Source: Verpa conica
Taxonomy: Eukaryota; Ascomycota; Pezizomycetes; Pezizales; Morchellaceae
Assembly: GCA_033030425.1 (NCBI GenBank)
Contig: JAUFSD010000016.1
Coordinates: forward strand, 868,001 to 932,000
Length of the DNA stretch: 64,000 nt
Direction: 5' to 3'
Every line of letters starts with the position of its first letter. The first letter of the stretch is position 1. Below, piece by piece: positions 35,610 to 47,500 of the stretch. Position numbers and translations under genes: made by a program. Under the pieces are notes generated by a model that was not told the DNA's origin, did not search any database, and was given only the letters and a program-made list of their open reading frames with translations.

Positions 35610-35781
35610 ACCTAGTCGATCCCTTAAGCCTTAAGACCACTAAGTTCAGGTCCAGAATTATAGCCTATCTCCCTTTACGGTCTTGAGGCTGCTTCGTCTC
35701 TTTTTTGTAATTGAATCCTTTCTATACGTATATCTTTTGATGTTTATGGGGCGTCAAATGTGTCAAAAATGAATTTCCCTA

Positions 35782-36182
35782 CGGTAGTAAAATTATAGAT
35801 CAATATACTGGAATACAGTATAAAACCGGACCACTTTCCTGGAATACTACGAGGGTCCAAAAATTAAAGATCTTACTGCTTTTAAGTGAGACATAGAATC
35901 TACAGATCAAAAGAGCGCCAGTGGTATAACTAGCTTACTATTATACATGAAGCGCTACTTGAACCTGCAATTCTGAAATATTTTAATAGCTATTTTGATC
36001 CTTAGCTATTGTCTCTAAAGGGAAATATAAGGCCTAGCTAGATAAGGATTGAAAGCACAGGTATGTCTGAGGTATCTATATTAGCCCACCAGTAGACTAA
36101 TTATGGACCACCGCAGTGTTCCAGACAGGTAGTCCGGTTTTGTATTGTATTCCAGCATGTTGATCCATACTTTTACCACTGG
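35782..36182. repeat. MITE inserted in the outer element
   Basis: Arms of about 70 bp contain GATCAAYATRCTGGAATACA, then ARTAYAAAACCGGAC, at the left and as reverse complement at the right (about 36104-36183). The exact ends are blurred because the host element has similar GGTAAAA/CCACYGGTGG motifs at the junctions. Confidence 0.6.
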
Positions 36183-36246
36183 TGGAAAATTAAACTACAA
36201 AAGTTCAGCGCTTGTACGTGCTCTTTTAACTAAACCCAGCATGCTG

Positions 36247-36866
36247 TATGGGGCGGCAAATGTGTCAAAACCTATTTTTTCGCCGGAGGTAACTAATTCT
36301 CCACCGGTGGCATGAAGCGCTGAAATTAAGTAGTTCATGTATGCATAAAGCCTGAAATTCAGTCCTCCGTGCTTTTTTTGGCAAACCTAATACCGCTGGT
36401 GGAGTAATACTACCACCGGTGGGGGGTTATTACCACCAGTAGAATATTGAGTGCCGCCAGTGGTATATTGAGTACCACTGGTAGTGATATTAAGTGCTAC
36501 TAGTAATACAATGAGTGCAATTGGGGGAGGTTTACCACTGGTGGTATTAGGGACTGAAATCTAGACTCAGTGCGCATAGAATCCCTAAATCTAGTAACTT
36601 ATACCCTACACTTTTCTATACTAAGGCATGAAAACACGAATTTCAGCCCCTCATGCCTTAAGTCTATCTACACTAGGGGCACAGAGTTCTGAATTTAAGT
36701 TTCTCATGCATTGGGTTTATCTGCACCAGGGGTATAGAGCTATAAATTTAAGCTCCTTATGCCTTGAGTCTTTCTGCATAGAGTCCTGAATATCTGCTCC
36801 TTATGCTTTGCGCCCTTCTATACCAGAGGCATAGAATCATGAATTTCAGTTCAATATGTTGGCCAA
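36247..36866 (+). repeat. Left terminal inverted repeat of the 12-kb element
   Basis: It contains the terminal TATGGGGCGG end and then an array of near-palindromes of the type ACCACYGGTGGT from about 36301 to 36545, many spaced about 21-22 bp with TATTGAGT linkers. Inside that are four or so diverged units of about 55-60 bp around GAATTTCAG...CTTATGCC. The region is non-coding and probably the transposase-binding end. Confidence 0.8.
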
Positions 36867-37197
36867 GCCCGCTTTATCTTTGCATGTCTCAGCTTCCAAC
36901 CTCATTCCTTCGTCTGACCAGCCTCCGTGATTTCTACTCCCAACCCAATCCCCAAGTACCCTTTAGAGCTGCCAGCTGCCAATCCCATATAATCCTGAAT
37001 CTCTGAATTCTCATCCCCGAATTGGCAGCCACAAATAACCTCCTCTGCAATACCCCAAAAGTTCCTAGGTGCCAATTGCGAATTTCCAATTGTTCGTATA
37101 CTCTCCTTACTGATACCCGAATTGTCTCCATATCTCCTCGTTACCAATTTCAAGTTCTCAATTGCTAGCGACCTTGGGTTAACCTATTCGACTAGCT
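36867..37197. other. Leader between left TIR and integrase
   Basis: This is the probable promoter and 5' UTR of the integrase gene. It is rich in short repeats of CCAATTG / CCGAATT type. No separate gene was seen. Confidence 0.4.
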
Positions 37198-38800
37198 ATG
37201 CCTTCCAACATCGTCCGCTCCTTTGGCCGGCAGTCAGCCGTTTGCCGATGGGATGGATTTTGGAATTTAGTAGAGACGATATATCTACAGACAGAGCTTT
37301 ATCTTGCAGAAGCTACGTTTCATACGGCAGAGCAGATCGATGCTCAAAGCTCCCGCTTAGAAGATATCATCTCACATTTGGGAAGCCTCGCAGATTCTGT
37401 CAGCCCAGAATCACTCGCGCCATGGAAGCAACACGCTGCAACTCTACACTCCCGGCTTGCTTGTATGAGAGTAACGGTTTCCCAAACCTCAAATCCGATG
37501 CTAGCCGTTCAGAGTTCATTGGTAGCCGGGCCAAGCGGCGGCAGGCCACGAATCCATATTTATCTTGACGCTGTTCGAGAGGTCTTTAATCAAGGCTATC
37601 GTCTCAAAGAGGTGATTCAGGAATGTGATTTCTCTCGGTCAACCCTATATAGACGCCGGAGAGAAGCTGGCCAACTCCATTGGCAGATATTCACGGATGA
37701 CGAGGTAGACAGTCTCGTGTTTGCCGTTCTCGAAGAGCATCCTCTCTCTGGGTACCGAGCTGTGGCCTCTAGCTTCAGGTCACAGGGTATTAGTATTGCT
37801 GAAAGACGCATTCGTGAAAGCCTGAAGAGAGTTGATCCTACAAGACTCCTCCAAGCTAGCACTCGGCAATTGCCAAATCGTATTACCTACTTTGTTCCTG
37901 GCCCAAATTCCGTATGGCACTTTGATGGCCATCACAAGCTGATTCGCTGGGGCTTTATTACACACGGCACTATAGATGGCTTCTCAAGGAGGATAATGTG
38001 GCTTCAGGTGAGAACTAATAATCACTCAGAGACTGTACTAGGTAAGTGGTATTCCCAACTTCCCTCTATTGATACCTGGTTTCCTTGAGCTCTAAACGAG
38101 TCACCATCTAGAGTGTTTCAAAACTGCTATTCAACAGTTTGGGGTCCCAGAGAGGACCCGTTGCGATAAAGGTAGAGAAAATGTACTCGTTGTGGAGGAA
38201 ATGATTCGTTTGCACCCAGGATGCGAGCGCCCTGCGTTGACGGGCAAGTCAACACAAAATACACGAATTGAAAGGCTCTGGTACGACCATGGTATAAAGG
38301 TGGGATATCGATTCCGAGCCCTGTTTCTACAGCTGGAGAGTTGTGGGGTTCTATCTCACCGGGGGCACGAGGACTAGCCGGTTGATGGTCACTGCCTTAC
38401 CAGAGTTTTTCAATGGCGGATCCAACAAGCTCTAGACTCATTTTGTCGCTCTTGGGACTACCACCCCGTGAGAACTGCCAACTCCAAGACGCCAATTCGG
38501 ATGTGGAACGATGGTTGGGCGAGCCGCGAATCGATACCAAGGTTCCCAAGTCCCCAGGCCCCAGAGGGAACTCCCGGCCCGGATGATGAAAATTATGCCT
38601 CGGAAAGACACCTAAGCCCTGATGACGCCGAAGATGACCAGGTTTACCTGGATAATGCACCAGAACTTGAAATAGACAGGCATACTCTAGAGTTATGGGC
38701 ACTTGAATATGGATCACAAAAGCCTGGGGATGAAGCAGGCGTGGAAGCATATACCAAGCTTAGGAGGCGCATAATAGAGGAAATGGGAAACGTGGGTTAA
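37198..38800 (+). CDS. Retroviral-type (rve) integrase/transposase, in-frame TAG
   Basis: Probable transposase of the 12-kb element. Exons 37198-38041 and 38112-38800 form a continuous frame of 510 codons broken only by TAG at 38375-38377 (codon 370). An N-terminal alpha-helical region is followed by an HTH (GYRLKEVIQECDFSRSTLYRR), a second helical domain and the catalytic core. The core has D243 in VWHFDGHHKLIRWG, D300 in TRCDKGREN and E335 in NTRIERLW, with 34 residues between the last two. Homologous-looking sequence (RIQQALDSF...YHPVRTANSKTP) continues after the TAG to residue 510 with an acidic tail. The stop may be a mutation or read through; no intron of normal size removes it. Confidence 0.8.
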
Positions 38801-40149
38801 TTTATAGACTAAGAATACATATTTTCATATATAGGTCTTATTCCATACTCCAGTATCGTTTACTCCGCCCCCCCCCCGTCCCACGAATGAGAAAAACAAA
38901 CAAAAAAAAAAAAAACCCCGTCCCCGCGATCAAACCCACCCGAAAGTCCTCTGGTAAGATTTCTTACACTGATCTGCTGTAAAGTGGGTCGGCCAGTCGA
39001 ACTCATAGTACTCCCCAAGTTGTTGCCATTTCCCAAGTGTGAGTCGGTCACTCTCGACGAAATACCTCGGGGCTAAGGGGTGCGGGGTACCCGTAAGCAA
39101 ACCAACAGGTTTAAGGAAGCCGTAGCGTGGGCTTCTCTGCTCCGGCAAATGGGATCTGCGGCGGGCATTGATCTCATTTACCCAGTAGTTGTAGGAGCTG
39201 TTTATGCATTAGCACACCTATCAATCTCTATTAAAGATCACTTACGTATTGTTCCTTACTACTGCCAGAATTGCGACCTTAGACTTACCCGAGCATCCCT
39301 TCGTGAGCTGTAGTGGGGTAATCTTCATGGGACTTAAATGAGGTCGTTCAACCTCGACCGTGTTTGTAAGTGCCGACATGATTATGGAGCTCGGGATATG
39401 GGGGCTGCAAAGGTTTGGAGATTCCAGGAAGCAGGCGGAGAAAAGACCCTATTTAACCTTGAGCTTAGACCCTATAAGGTGTTTGCTATTGTATTTTGTA
39501 GATCGTCACATTTTGTGAATGATAGCAAAAGGGTCAATGATAAGCACGAATGACTAGATTTCAGGTTCTTGTGCCTACCTGCAATCAGGTTTTTATGACA
39601 GGGATCGTGATCTGCTTACTTGTTGGGTTGGTCAAAGCGTCACCAGAAACAGGAATGAGTGTATTAGTTGGTATATATGACTGGATTTCGGGCTTCTATG
39701 CTATCCGGATTTAGTATACCGTGAGGTGACGAGCACGAGCAGCTGAAACTCAGACTCTAATGCAGATATACTATTTTTATAATCTAGTACGGATTTAGGA
39801 GCTGGATTTCGGGCTTCTATGCCACCCGAATTTAGTATACCGTGAGGTGACGAGCACGAGCAGCTGAAACTCAGACTCTAATGCAGATATAATATTTTTA
39901 TAATCTAGTACGGATTTAGGAATTGCGAGAAGGAGCTTTGAGAGGCATAAGACGTTTGATTTTAGGCATTCATACACCTGAACGCTACTTTCGGGCGTAG
40001 CCTTAAGAGACTACTACTTCATATTCCAAAATGCGAAATAAACATAGGTATAAAGCTAAAAGAACCAAAAAAAAAATTCCAATAACGCCCCATATCTTCT
40101 CACAACAGCTAAAAAAATAATTGAAAATCCAGACAAAAGAAACCCCCCC
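38801..40149. other. Element interior without supported gene
   Basis: It includes C- and A-homopolymer tracts at about 38869-38915. Short frames on both strands include a 72-codon minus-strand one ending TADQCKKSYQRTFGWV at 38930-39148; it looks protein-like but has no recognised family and no clear exon partners. A tandem duplication lies at 39681-39921. A decayed gene is possible. Confidence 0.35.
39681..39921. repeat. Tandem duplication, two 121-bp units
   Basis: Units 39681-39801 and 39802-39921 both start CTGGATTTCGGGCTTCTATG and differ at only a few positions, so the duplication is recent. Confidence 0.9.
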
Positions 40150-41004
40150 CTAACGTGCCCTATAAAACACAGCCTTTCGTTCCCGAAGCCTATCCTTCCA
40201 TAACATGGGCCCCATAACAGAAGAAATAGTCAACGCTTTTGAGTTATCTACCCTGGAAAGGTAAGATAAAGATGCCTCAGTTAGCAGCTGGAGCTCGCTT
40301 CTTCTTTTAACCCGTTTCTTAACTACTCGAGGCGAAGATGGCGGAGCAGTGCACGTGCGTGGCCCAGTTGGTAATATAAACCCTCGCGCACGATCGACAC
40401 TACCTATGGGATTTGGAGGTTGTGGGGTGCTAAATGGCATCAGCGCCATTTTTATATCCGTTTGTAGAACAGGGGGAATTGGCCGTACCTGCGTAGGCAG
40501 TCGTGGAGCTTGCGGCGACGAGGAGGCCACCCCAATCACTCCAGATTCTGTATCCTGTGATTGGGGATTACGGGATTCCTGGGGAGGTCTTCTGGGCTGG
40601 CGAAACCAAGAACGTTCATCCCACGGGGAAGGATTTTGATTCCTTTATCGGTTGTCAGCAAGGCTCGACACTAGGTTGGCAGTCTCCTTACTTCCTAGAC
40701 CACTCTATAGCCAGCTCCAGATTCTCCCGAACCTGTGGGTTGCTTGAGAGCTTGAGTCTCGCTTTCTCTTTCTTAATCCAGGCCTATATCTCCTTATTAG
40801 CACTATTGCAGTGTTTAGGGATTAGAAACTTGGGATTGGAAGCACAAGCAAACAAACCTTCACCTCTTTGTCGGTCATCGGCTCACCCTTCTCCTGTAAT
40901 TGAACAATACACCGGTTAACCATTGCCATAGCATTCCCAGACAGCATGCCCCGCAAAAACCATGTCGAGAGTATTTTCTGGCGATTTGGGCTTAGGTCTG
41001 ACAT
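40150..41004 (-). CDS. Hypothetical spliced protein carried by the 12-kb element
   Basis: Exons 41004-40858, 40783-40692 and 40642-40150 join in phase with canonical sites to 243 residues. I do not recognise the family. The first 80 residues are predicted helical (MSDLSPNRQKILSTWFLRGM ... EKARLKLSSNPQVRENLELA). The middle is rich in proline, serine and glutamine, and a basic cluster KKRVKRRSE suggests a nuclear protein. It is the only minus-strand gene I can support inside the element. It may be a DNA-binding or regulatory accessory, but that is inference from context only. Confidence 0.5.
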
Positions 41005-41824
41005 CTCTGTAGTAAGCTATCTGGGGATACGGAATGGAGGTGAGGTGAATGGGGGGGGGAGAGGCTTGACTAGCTGAACAGTCACCTCTAACAGAGCGTG
41101 GTTGCAAGACGTCATATCACATGAACGCGCACAGACGCTAGTTGAACTCTAGCGAGAAAATATGCTTAAATGTCTTAGCAGAACTTGGCATAGAGGGCTA
41201 GACTCAGGATCATCGTGCACCACACGGCACGGAGAGCTGGATTTAGGATTCCCGTGCATCACACGGCACGGAGAGCTGAATTTATGATTTGTATGCGTCG
41301 CACGGCACGGAGGGCTGAATTTAGGGTCCATCACACGGCACGGAGAGCTAGATTTGGGACTTGTATGCATTATAAGACAACCATTTGGGCATCATGGCTA
41401 GTTACTCCCAAATAAGTATGAACAGACGTATCCATGTGATCCCGTTCTAGATATATACCCAAATGAGGACTTATAACTATGGAAAAAGAAAAAGGTTATG
41501 CCCCCGCTAAATCAGTGTATTATGAATAATCAATCAATCAATTGTCATCGCTAGAAACACCTTGCGCTTTACGAGTGATTGTCTATGAAGTGACATTTTT
41601 AACAAAAAACTATCGGTTCTGAACGAAACAAAGAGCATGCCTTGCAAGACAACCTAAAAGTAGAAAGATATATAATAAATCATAGGTCACTTAAGCAATT
41701 ATATTTCAGGTTTTCCGATTCACACCTCCCAACTCGCATTTCCCAACTCTCAGTTTGCAACTCGCAGTTCAAAAATCGCAGTTTGCAACTCGCAGACCCA
41801 TACTAAGGCACCGAGTGATAAAAT
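41005..41824. other. Element interior, non-coding
   Basis: It holds a minisatellite at 41212-41370 and, at about 41720-41800, repeated CAACTCGCAGTTT units. These probably separate the divergent promoters of the 243- and 153-residue genes. Confidence 0.45.
41212..41370. repeat. Minisatellite of about 36-39-bp units
   Basis: About four units contain CACACGGCACGGAGAGCTGA followed by ATTTAGGAT. The CTGAATTTAG core resembles units in the terminal repeats of the same element. Confidence 0.8.
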
Positions 41825-42351
41825 ATGCCATACGTCTCCCAAACCCTTCCTGCAGGCGGTGCTGGCGCTCATAATCCACCTCTTAGAGCGGGCCGAAGTG
41901 TTCTGGAAAGTGGTAAACCTGCTAACGAGATATTTCGTGTTGCTGGTACTGGAATGTGGCCAGCTCAGAGCCTTGTTCCAGCTATACTTGCTCCAACTCT
42001 AGGACAGCTTCTATCTTCCCTGTAGGTCAATCTATTCAGAGTTTGTGATTCAGAGTTGGCTATTGATAAAGACTTACTGAGCAAAGAGATCATAACGCTA
42101 TGGCACGCCTACATAATAGCAATATGCGACTTGTTCATACTGCAAAATTTGAGCCATTAGTTAACCAATATATGGAATACTCACCTGATTTTCCTTTAGA
42201 CTGGCAAGAGATGTTCGCTCTCACAGGCCTTACATTGGGTCATCTACTATACTTCTACAATGCCCCTCAGTATGATGGCTGTGCCTCTCATCTTAGGACA
42301 ACAAAACGTGAGAGGCTCCAGATATTTGCAAAAATCATTGGCTTAACATAA
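41825..42351 (+). CDS. Hypothetical spliced protein carried by the 12-kb element
   Basis: Exons 41825-42021 and 42087-42351 join in phase (CT|GTAGGT ... AAAG|AGAT) to about 153 residues. I recognise no family. The C-terminal half (FPLDWQEMFALTGLTLGHLL) looks like a folded helical domain. It lies just upstream of the zinc-finger gene in the same direction. Neither exon is long enough to be convincing alone; the in-phase join with canonical sites is the main support. Confidence 0.4.
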
Positions 42352-42846
42352 TAGCCAAAACGGGAAAAGATGACTGGGAGCGTCTAAGTTGACTACTTAT
42401 TGGAGTATTAGAATTATGAGCACATTATGTAATTAGAATATCAAAAGGTCATTAATATATATGTTAGGCCTTCCGCAATCAGTTATACGCTGTCCCTGAA
42501 TTGGGGTTCAGAGGCACAAGTTACTGCACTACGCCCTAAATTCAGTTGTTCATGCTAGCTTATCTAAGCATACTTGTGTATCAGCTATCTATATTTGGTA
42601 ATTCACAACGTCTTACAACAAAAAAGAAGAAGGAACGCCAAACCTAGCAAGGTGAACCCCCCTCCTGTCAACGTCATTGACGCCGGGAGGGGGGGGTTAT
42701 CGGTGCATACTAGCCTGATTTCAACGCCTGTGCTCAATCTGTTCCAGCGCTCGGACACTGGGTGGGCAAACTTCACCATCAACCACAGCTTTCACACTGC
42801 TTACCACTCATCTACCAGGCGTAGGCCTAGATCTCTCACTTCACAA
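42352..42846. other. Upstream region of zinc-finger gene
   Basis: The zinc-finger frame stays open back to 42574 but has no domain there, so I treat it as leader. A G-rich tract lies at about 42690. Confidence 0.4.
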
Positions 42847-43934
42847 ATGGCGACTTCTTCCAAACCACAATGCAAATGGTGCAGTAAAGTATTCAGTGAC
42901 AAGGGAAGTCTAGGTCGGCATTACGATAAATGGGGCTACCGTCAAGATCGCGCACCTCCGGATGATAAGCACACAGTTGAGGCGATTGAGGAGATGAGGG
43001 TACTGCGTCAGCATGCGAGACGTTGTCCCGCGTTTCCGCTGCCAGAGGCAGAAAAAGTCGCGGTATGCACTTATTGGTTTCGCATGTCGTACTTCTAATA
43101 TCAATAGGTGCTAATACTATATAGATTCGAGCCCGGCGGAATAAGGAAAGTTATGCTCGTCATCGAGGCAAAAATAAAGCGCATAGTCGTGAGAAACGCG
43201 ACTCTTTGGTCGCTAGGTACATAGCTCTTGATGAGATGGAAAAGGAAGGAACAAGAAGGTATGCGTAGATACGCCATTTGTGAATCCCGTGCTGTAAGCT
43301 GTGGAACCCGGCTGATGTTTATAGGCTCAAAATATGCAAATCCTTTGAACCTACCCCAGACTCTGTGCTTAATTTTGCGACCATAGTTTTTCACTTCCTG
43401 CCCCCCCCACCCTCGCTACTACCCGGCATGGAACCGTCAAATCGGGTAAATCCCGAACGGTGTTGGGATATTGGAATCCCTGGCCACCGCGAATACAGCT
43501 CCTTGTGTTTGCTGCTCCATCCTGACCATAATCCTGGTTTGGGGTCAGCCTGGATGCAGAGACTCACATTGGAGTGGCGGTTGTGGGAAGAGCTTAGCGA
43601 CTCAGACAAGTCAATAAGGGCGATGGAGGAGCTCAGCCGCGCTCTGATTAGGTGGAAGCAGAAAGCCGAAACGCTGGAGATGACTGGGCCATCAACCATT
43701 GAGCTGCGAGTCGAGAGGTGGGAGTCACGAATACGTGATATACGCAAGATACGTGGTGAGGATGCAGGGGCTATCAGGTTATATGACCTGGAGTCTGAAG
43801 CAGCTAATAATGTGCGTGCACTGTTTGGGGAAGAGCCGGAAATTGAGGAAGCCGTTGACAACATCGAAAATGCCTTTGCAGGAGGTGGCTCTATGATCGG
43901 TTCTGATGGGGCCTTGTCCGGTAGTGACCGATAG
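42847..43934 (+). CDS. Zinc-finger protein with HPD-like helical domain
   Basis: Exons 42847-43062, 43125-43258 and 43325-43934 join in phase to 319 residues. The N terminus holds a C2H2-type finger (CKWCSKVFSDKGSLGRHYDKW), then a very basic arginine-rich region. A segment around YSSLCLLLHPDHNPGLGSAW looks like a J-domain-type helix with an HPD tripeptide. A charged, predicted coiled-coil C terminus follows (IELRVERWESRIRDIRKIRG). I recall proteins of this layout beside integrase genes in other fungi but cannot check that. A role in DNA binding at the element ends is inference. Confidence 0.6.
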
Positions 43935-44686
43935 TTGATGACTGGGATATGTGGGTTGGGAATTGTAGGCTGGATCTCATTCTTAAGCTTATCTTTATCA
44001 AATTAATGTATTTATCCATATTCTAATATTTTATATTCACCTCTAAGGCTTTTTTATTCACTAAAGTTACCATAGATCAAGCAGTGATATATCATGATTC
44101 CTCCTACACACTCGCACGAGTTGGTTTCGCGCAGCATACGATCTAATATCAAGGATTGGCTTACACTGTTTCTGGTGCCCCACGGTTGAGCTTTGGCTCA
44201 GTACGTGATTGGGAAGCCGGGTGTACAAATGCAGGAGGCGGAGTCGAGGACCAGAAATTCCAAATACAGGATTCCAAATACAGGATCCCGAGCTTTAGAG
44301 CCTGTGTTCGGCTATAAAAAAGGGTGCTGCTGGCCGTAGTTGCTGCTTGCTCATGATACCTAACCATTTCCCAGCTCACAAAGCATCACTCACTTCCGGT
44401 ACCGATTATCACATTGTTTTTTCTCATTAAGATTATCACATATTACCTATCCACAGTAGTCATTTATTTCTTGATATAGACAAACCCATTATGGTATGTG
44501 CTATTAGTACACTTTTGAGCTTTTGGCATCCTAGAATCTCTTCAACTAACCTATATATAGGCTAGATTCGAGTTTGGACAGAGGGGGGAATGCCGGCACA
44601 GCAGCTGTAATGGCTGTCAATCATACTACCAACAATCCCCAGATCCCTCTGGGATATGTTTCTGCGGCCATGGCCATAATTTCCAT
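43935..44686. other. Spacer upstream of HECT-like gene
   Basis: The true 5' end of the HECT-like gene may lie here. An ATG at 44610 opens a 26-codon frame ending just before the long frame begins, and could be a first exon. Splice sites joining the two were not resolved. Confidence 0.35.
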
Positions 44687-47287
44687 GTGATCCTGTTACC
44701 CCCCCTCCCCAGCAACGCCCCACCAAGAAATCCTTCACTATTCACAAACGCTCCAAGCTTCGAGCGGTTTGAGTTGGCCCGTGATAGGTATCTCCAACCA
44801 ACCACCACCACTGCAAGTGGGGTGACGGGGTTTACCCCCGTGAATAGTCCATATACACGATCACCTGCTATCTGCGAATCCCCAATTCTCACAACCCAGT
44901 CCACTATTACTGCTTCTGGACCCTCGGAACCCACGTCAACAACCGATGTTCAAGCGGGTCCATCTCACGATGTAGCCCTTGATACAGTTCGCAGCCGTCG
45001 AATCAGTGAGATGACTCGGGGAACTGCCAGGCGCCTCAGGGGACGTGGCCGAGTCTCAGCCAGGGGCTCTAGAGGAGTACGGTACTTTCGGGCGACGTTT
45101 ACATATCTCAGGCAGCCTTTCGAGCCCATCATTCCCAATGGCATGAGTACGGAGAATAAGCGACTTGATAGTCGGGGAATGTGCAACATAGACGTTTCTT
45201 TTGATGAAACTAGCGACTCGACTGTTAGCGGAGTTCGAAGGGTCATTACTGCGGCACTATCATCAAGAGGGCTGGGATGTTGGGCCGAAGATTGGAAGCT
45301 TTGGAAACATCAAGGAGGGGGGCAGACAAAACTAGGTGCACTTGGTAGAGATGTGGTGCCGGATTTGGCAACTCTCAAATGGTGTTGTAGAGCAAATCAC
45401 AAACGGAACTTCTATATTACACCAAAATCCAACCTTCTCACGTTGGAGGAACTGTATATGCTGCCCTCTTACTATGACCCCTCCTATACTAGGGATATAG
45501 ATGAAGAGAGTGTGTGGGCAGGATGGGAGGTGGATGATGAATTTGAGCGTTGCGATATTAGAGATTCCTATCACGCCATCAGCGACGGAAATAGGGATGG
45601 GGATGAACTTCCTCGTGCTATAAATAGAAGACGACGAGCACGCTCCGAAGTTAGTTCAGATGAGGATGATGAAGACGATGAGGAATACATTCCCAGGCAG
45701 GCGCAGCGAAGAAGGTATAGCAATGCTCGTGGGTCGCGTGGTCAGGGTCGGGGGCGTGTTGGGCGTCCACCTCTTCCATTACTAGCCCCCACAATCCGGA
45801 GCCCGCAATCCTCAAGTGGCCCCCTGAACCAGACCCCAGCTCCCATCCCATCCTCCCCCACCCGTACTCTATTTGAACTCCCAATTCTTAGTTTAGGTTG
45901 CTCAGTTGAGGACTGTAGCACTACGGAGCCCTCTACCTCCGAACACATTACGAGCGAACTTTCTCCAACCATACCAGCCAGCAGAAGATCGCAATTGGCA
46001 GCACCCAATTCCGAACCTGATCGCTTTCAGCGTGTGATATATCAAATGTTAGAAAGTCATGGGCCAGCCACTTTTATACGGGAAGAGGACCGCTTTGAGT
46101 GGAAGTTTGATGGTAGTGATATCTCTGCCTGGATCAAAGAGTTATTCGATAGGGTAGAGTTTACGCCATGGGAAGTACGAGTTACGAATCCTCGCCCACG
46201 GGTGAATGTGAACCACCAGGACTATCAACGAGGTGCAGATTGTGGTGGAGTCTTCCGTACATTCTTACATCAGACCATACTCGGGTTTCTGGAATCGGGA
46301 GATTTCATAGAAGGTAGTCACTTGGGCCGTACTTTTCGGGAAGATAGTAAGACAGAAGCCACACCTGATATGTTCGAACTTCCCGGCCTTGAAACACCAC
46401 CCCCCAACCTACGCAATTACGAAATGTTTGGAAAACTGTTGGCAAGCTACGTGTTTTGCCATCAAGATTTCTCGTGGCCCCGCGGCTTGGATCCAGTTAT
46501 CTTTCTTGTAGCCTACCAGCACCATCAAGGGAAGAAATACGTCCCGGATTCTTCCCGGGTAGGTGGTTCAATCGGCAAAGCAATGGGAGTAATTGAAGAG
46601 TTTGCGAAGAGTGGTGGAGCCCCAGTTGGCGTTCCCCTACCCCAGATTCTGCAGGATGTTATTGGAACTATGGGATGGAAAATACCACCTATTGAATGGG
46701 CTCTACAAGACCCTGAGCGAGCAGAAGCAATACTAACCACTCTGTATTAGGAGACACAATGGGGAAACCGGACTCATGCCCTTGATGCTTTTGTTCGGGG
46801 GCTAAACGAACGGAATCTCTTCCAGAGAATGAAGGACGACCCAAACCTGCAACTGGAAGACGTGGACTCTTGGATCCTACAATCCGGAATTCCGAGCGCT
46901 CAATCCCTCCGTGCGGTCTTGATATTCGCACATGGTAATAATGATGACGTGGACAGTAATCATGTACAAGACTTTGCCGCGAAATGCCAACGGGTCCAAA
47001 TGCTATTTGAGGATTGGGTTCAGCATTCCTCGGCCGCTAACTTGGATTGGATAGTACAGGAGGTTCTAGGGACCTCATTCGTTTCTCATAGGGGGATTAC
47101 TATCTATATCGCGGGCAGGATTGAGGCGGGTAAGGGAGAAGGATTAATGATGTTCTCTACATGCTACTTGGAAATCACTCTTTCTGTAAAACTCTTGGAT
47201 GAATACGGGACGACGAGCGGCTTCGCGGAGCTCATGGATATGTATCGAGTAGCGTCTAGCTTTGGGTCTCATTTCTCACTTAGTTAA
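44687..47287 (+). CDS. HECT-like E3 ubiquitin ligase protein, in-frame TAG
   Basis: The frame runs 44687-47287 (about 866 codons) with one TAG at 46748-46750. The N-terminal half has RG-rich, acidic and proline/serine-rich stretches. Residues from about 510 look like a HECT N-lobe: GADCGGVFRTFLHQ, then NYEMFGKLLASYVF. The C-lobe has FSTCYLEITLSVKLLDEYGT, matching the HECT pattern around the ubiquitin-accepting cysteine (codon 47162-47164). The long frame opens without a good ATG, so a 5' exon is probably missing. The TAG is preceded by CTAAC and TATTAG, so it could be the end of a 162-nt in-phase intron starting GTAATT at 46589; otherwise it is a nonsense codon. Confidence 0.65.
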
Positions 47288-47500
47288 GGATTACAATTGG
47301 AGGTTGCGGAATGGGAGTCGGAACACAATTGGGAGTTGCGGACTGGGAGACGGATCACAATTCAGGGTTGCGGAATGGGAGTCAGAACACAATTGGGGGT
47401 TACGGAATGGGGGTCGGATTTTTTCTTTGTTTTGTTTTTCTCATTAATGAATGGGGGTTGGATTACAATTGAGGATTGTGGAATGGGAGTCGATTTTTAT
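47284..47500. repeat. Minisatellite after HECT-like gene
   Basis: Diverged units of about 36-40 bp built on GTTGCGGAATGGGAGTCGGA followed by ACACAATTGGG. They begin right at the stop codon of the HECT-like gene. Confidence 0.75.
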
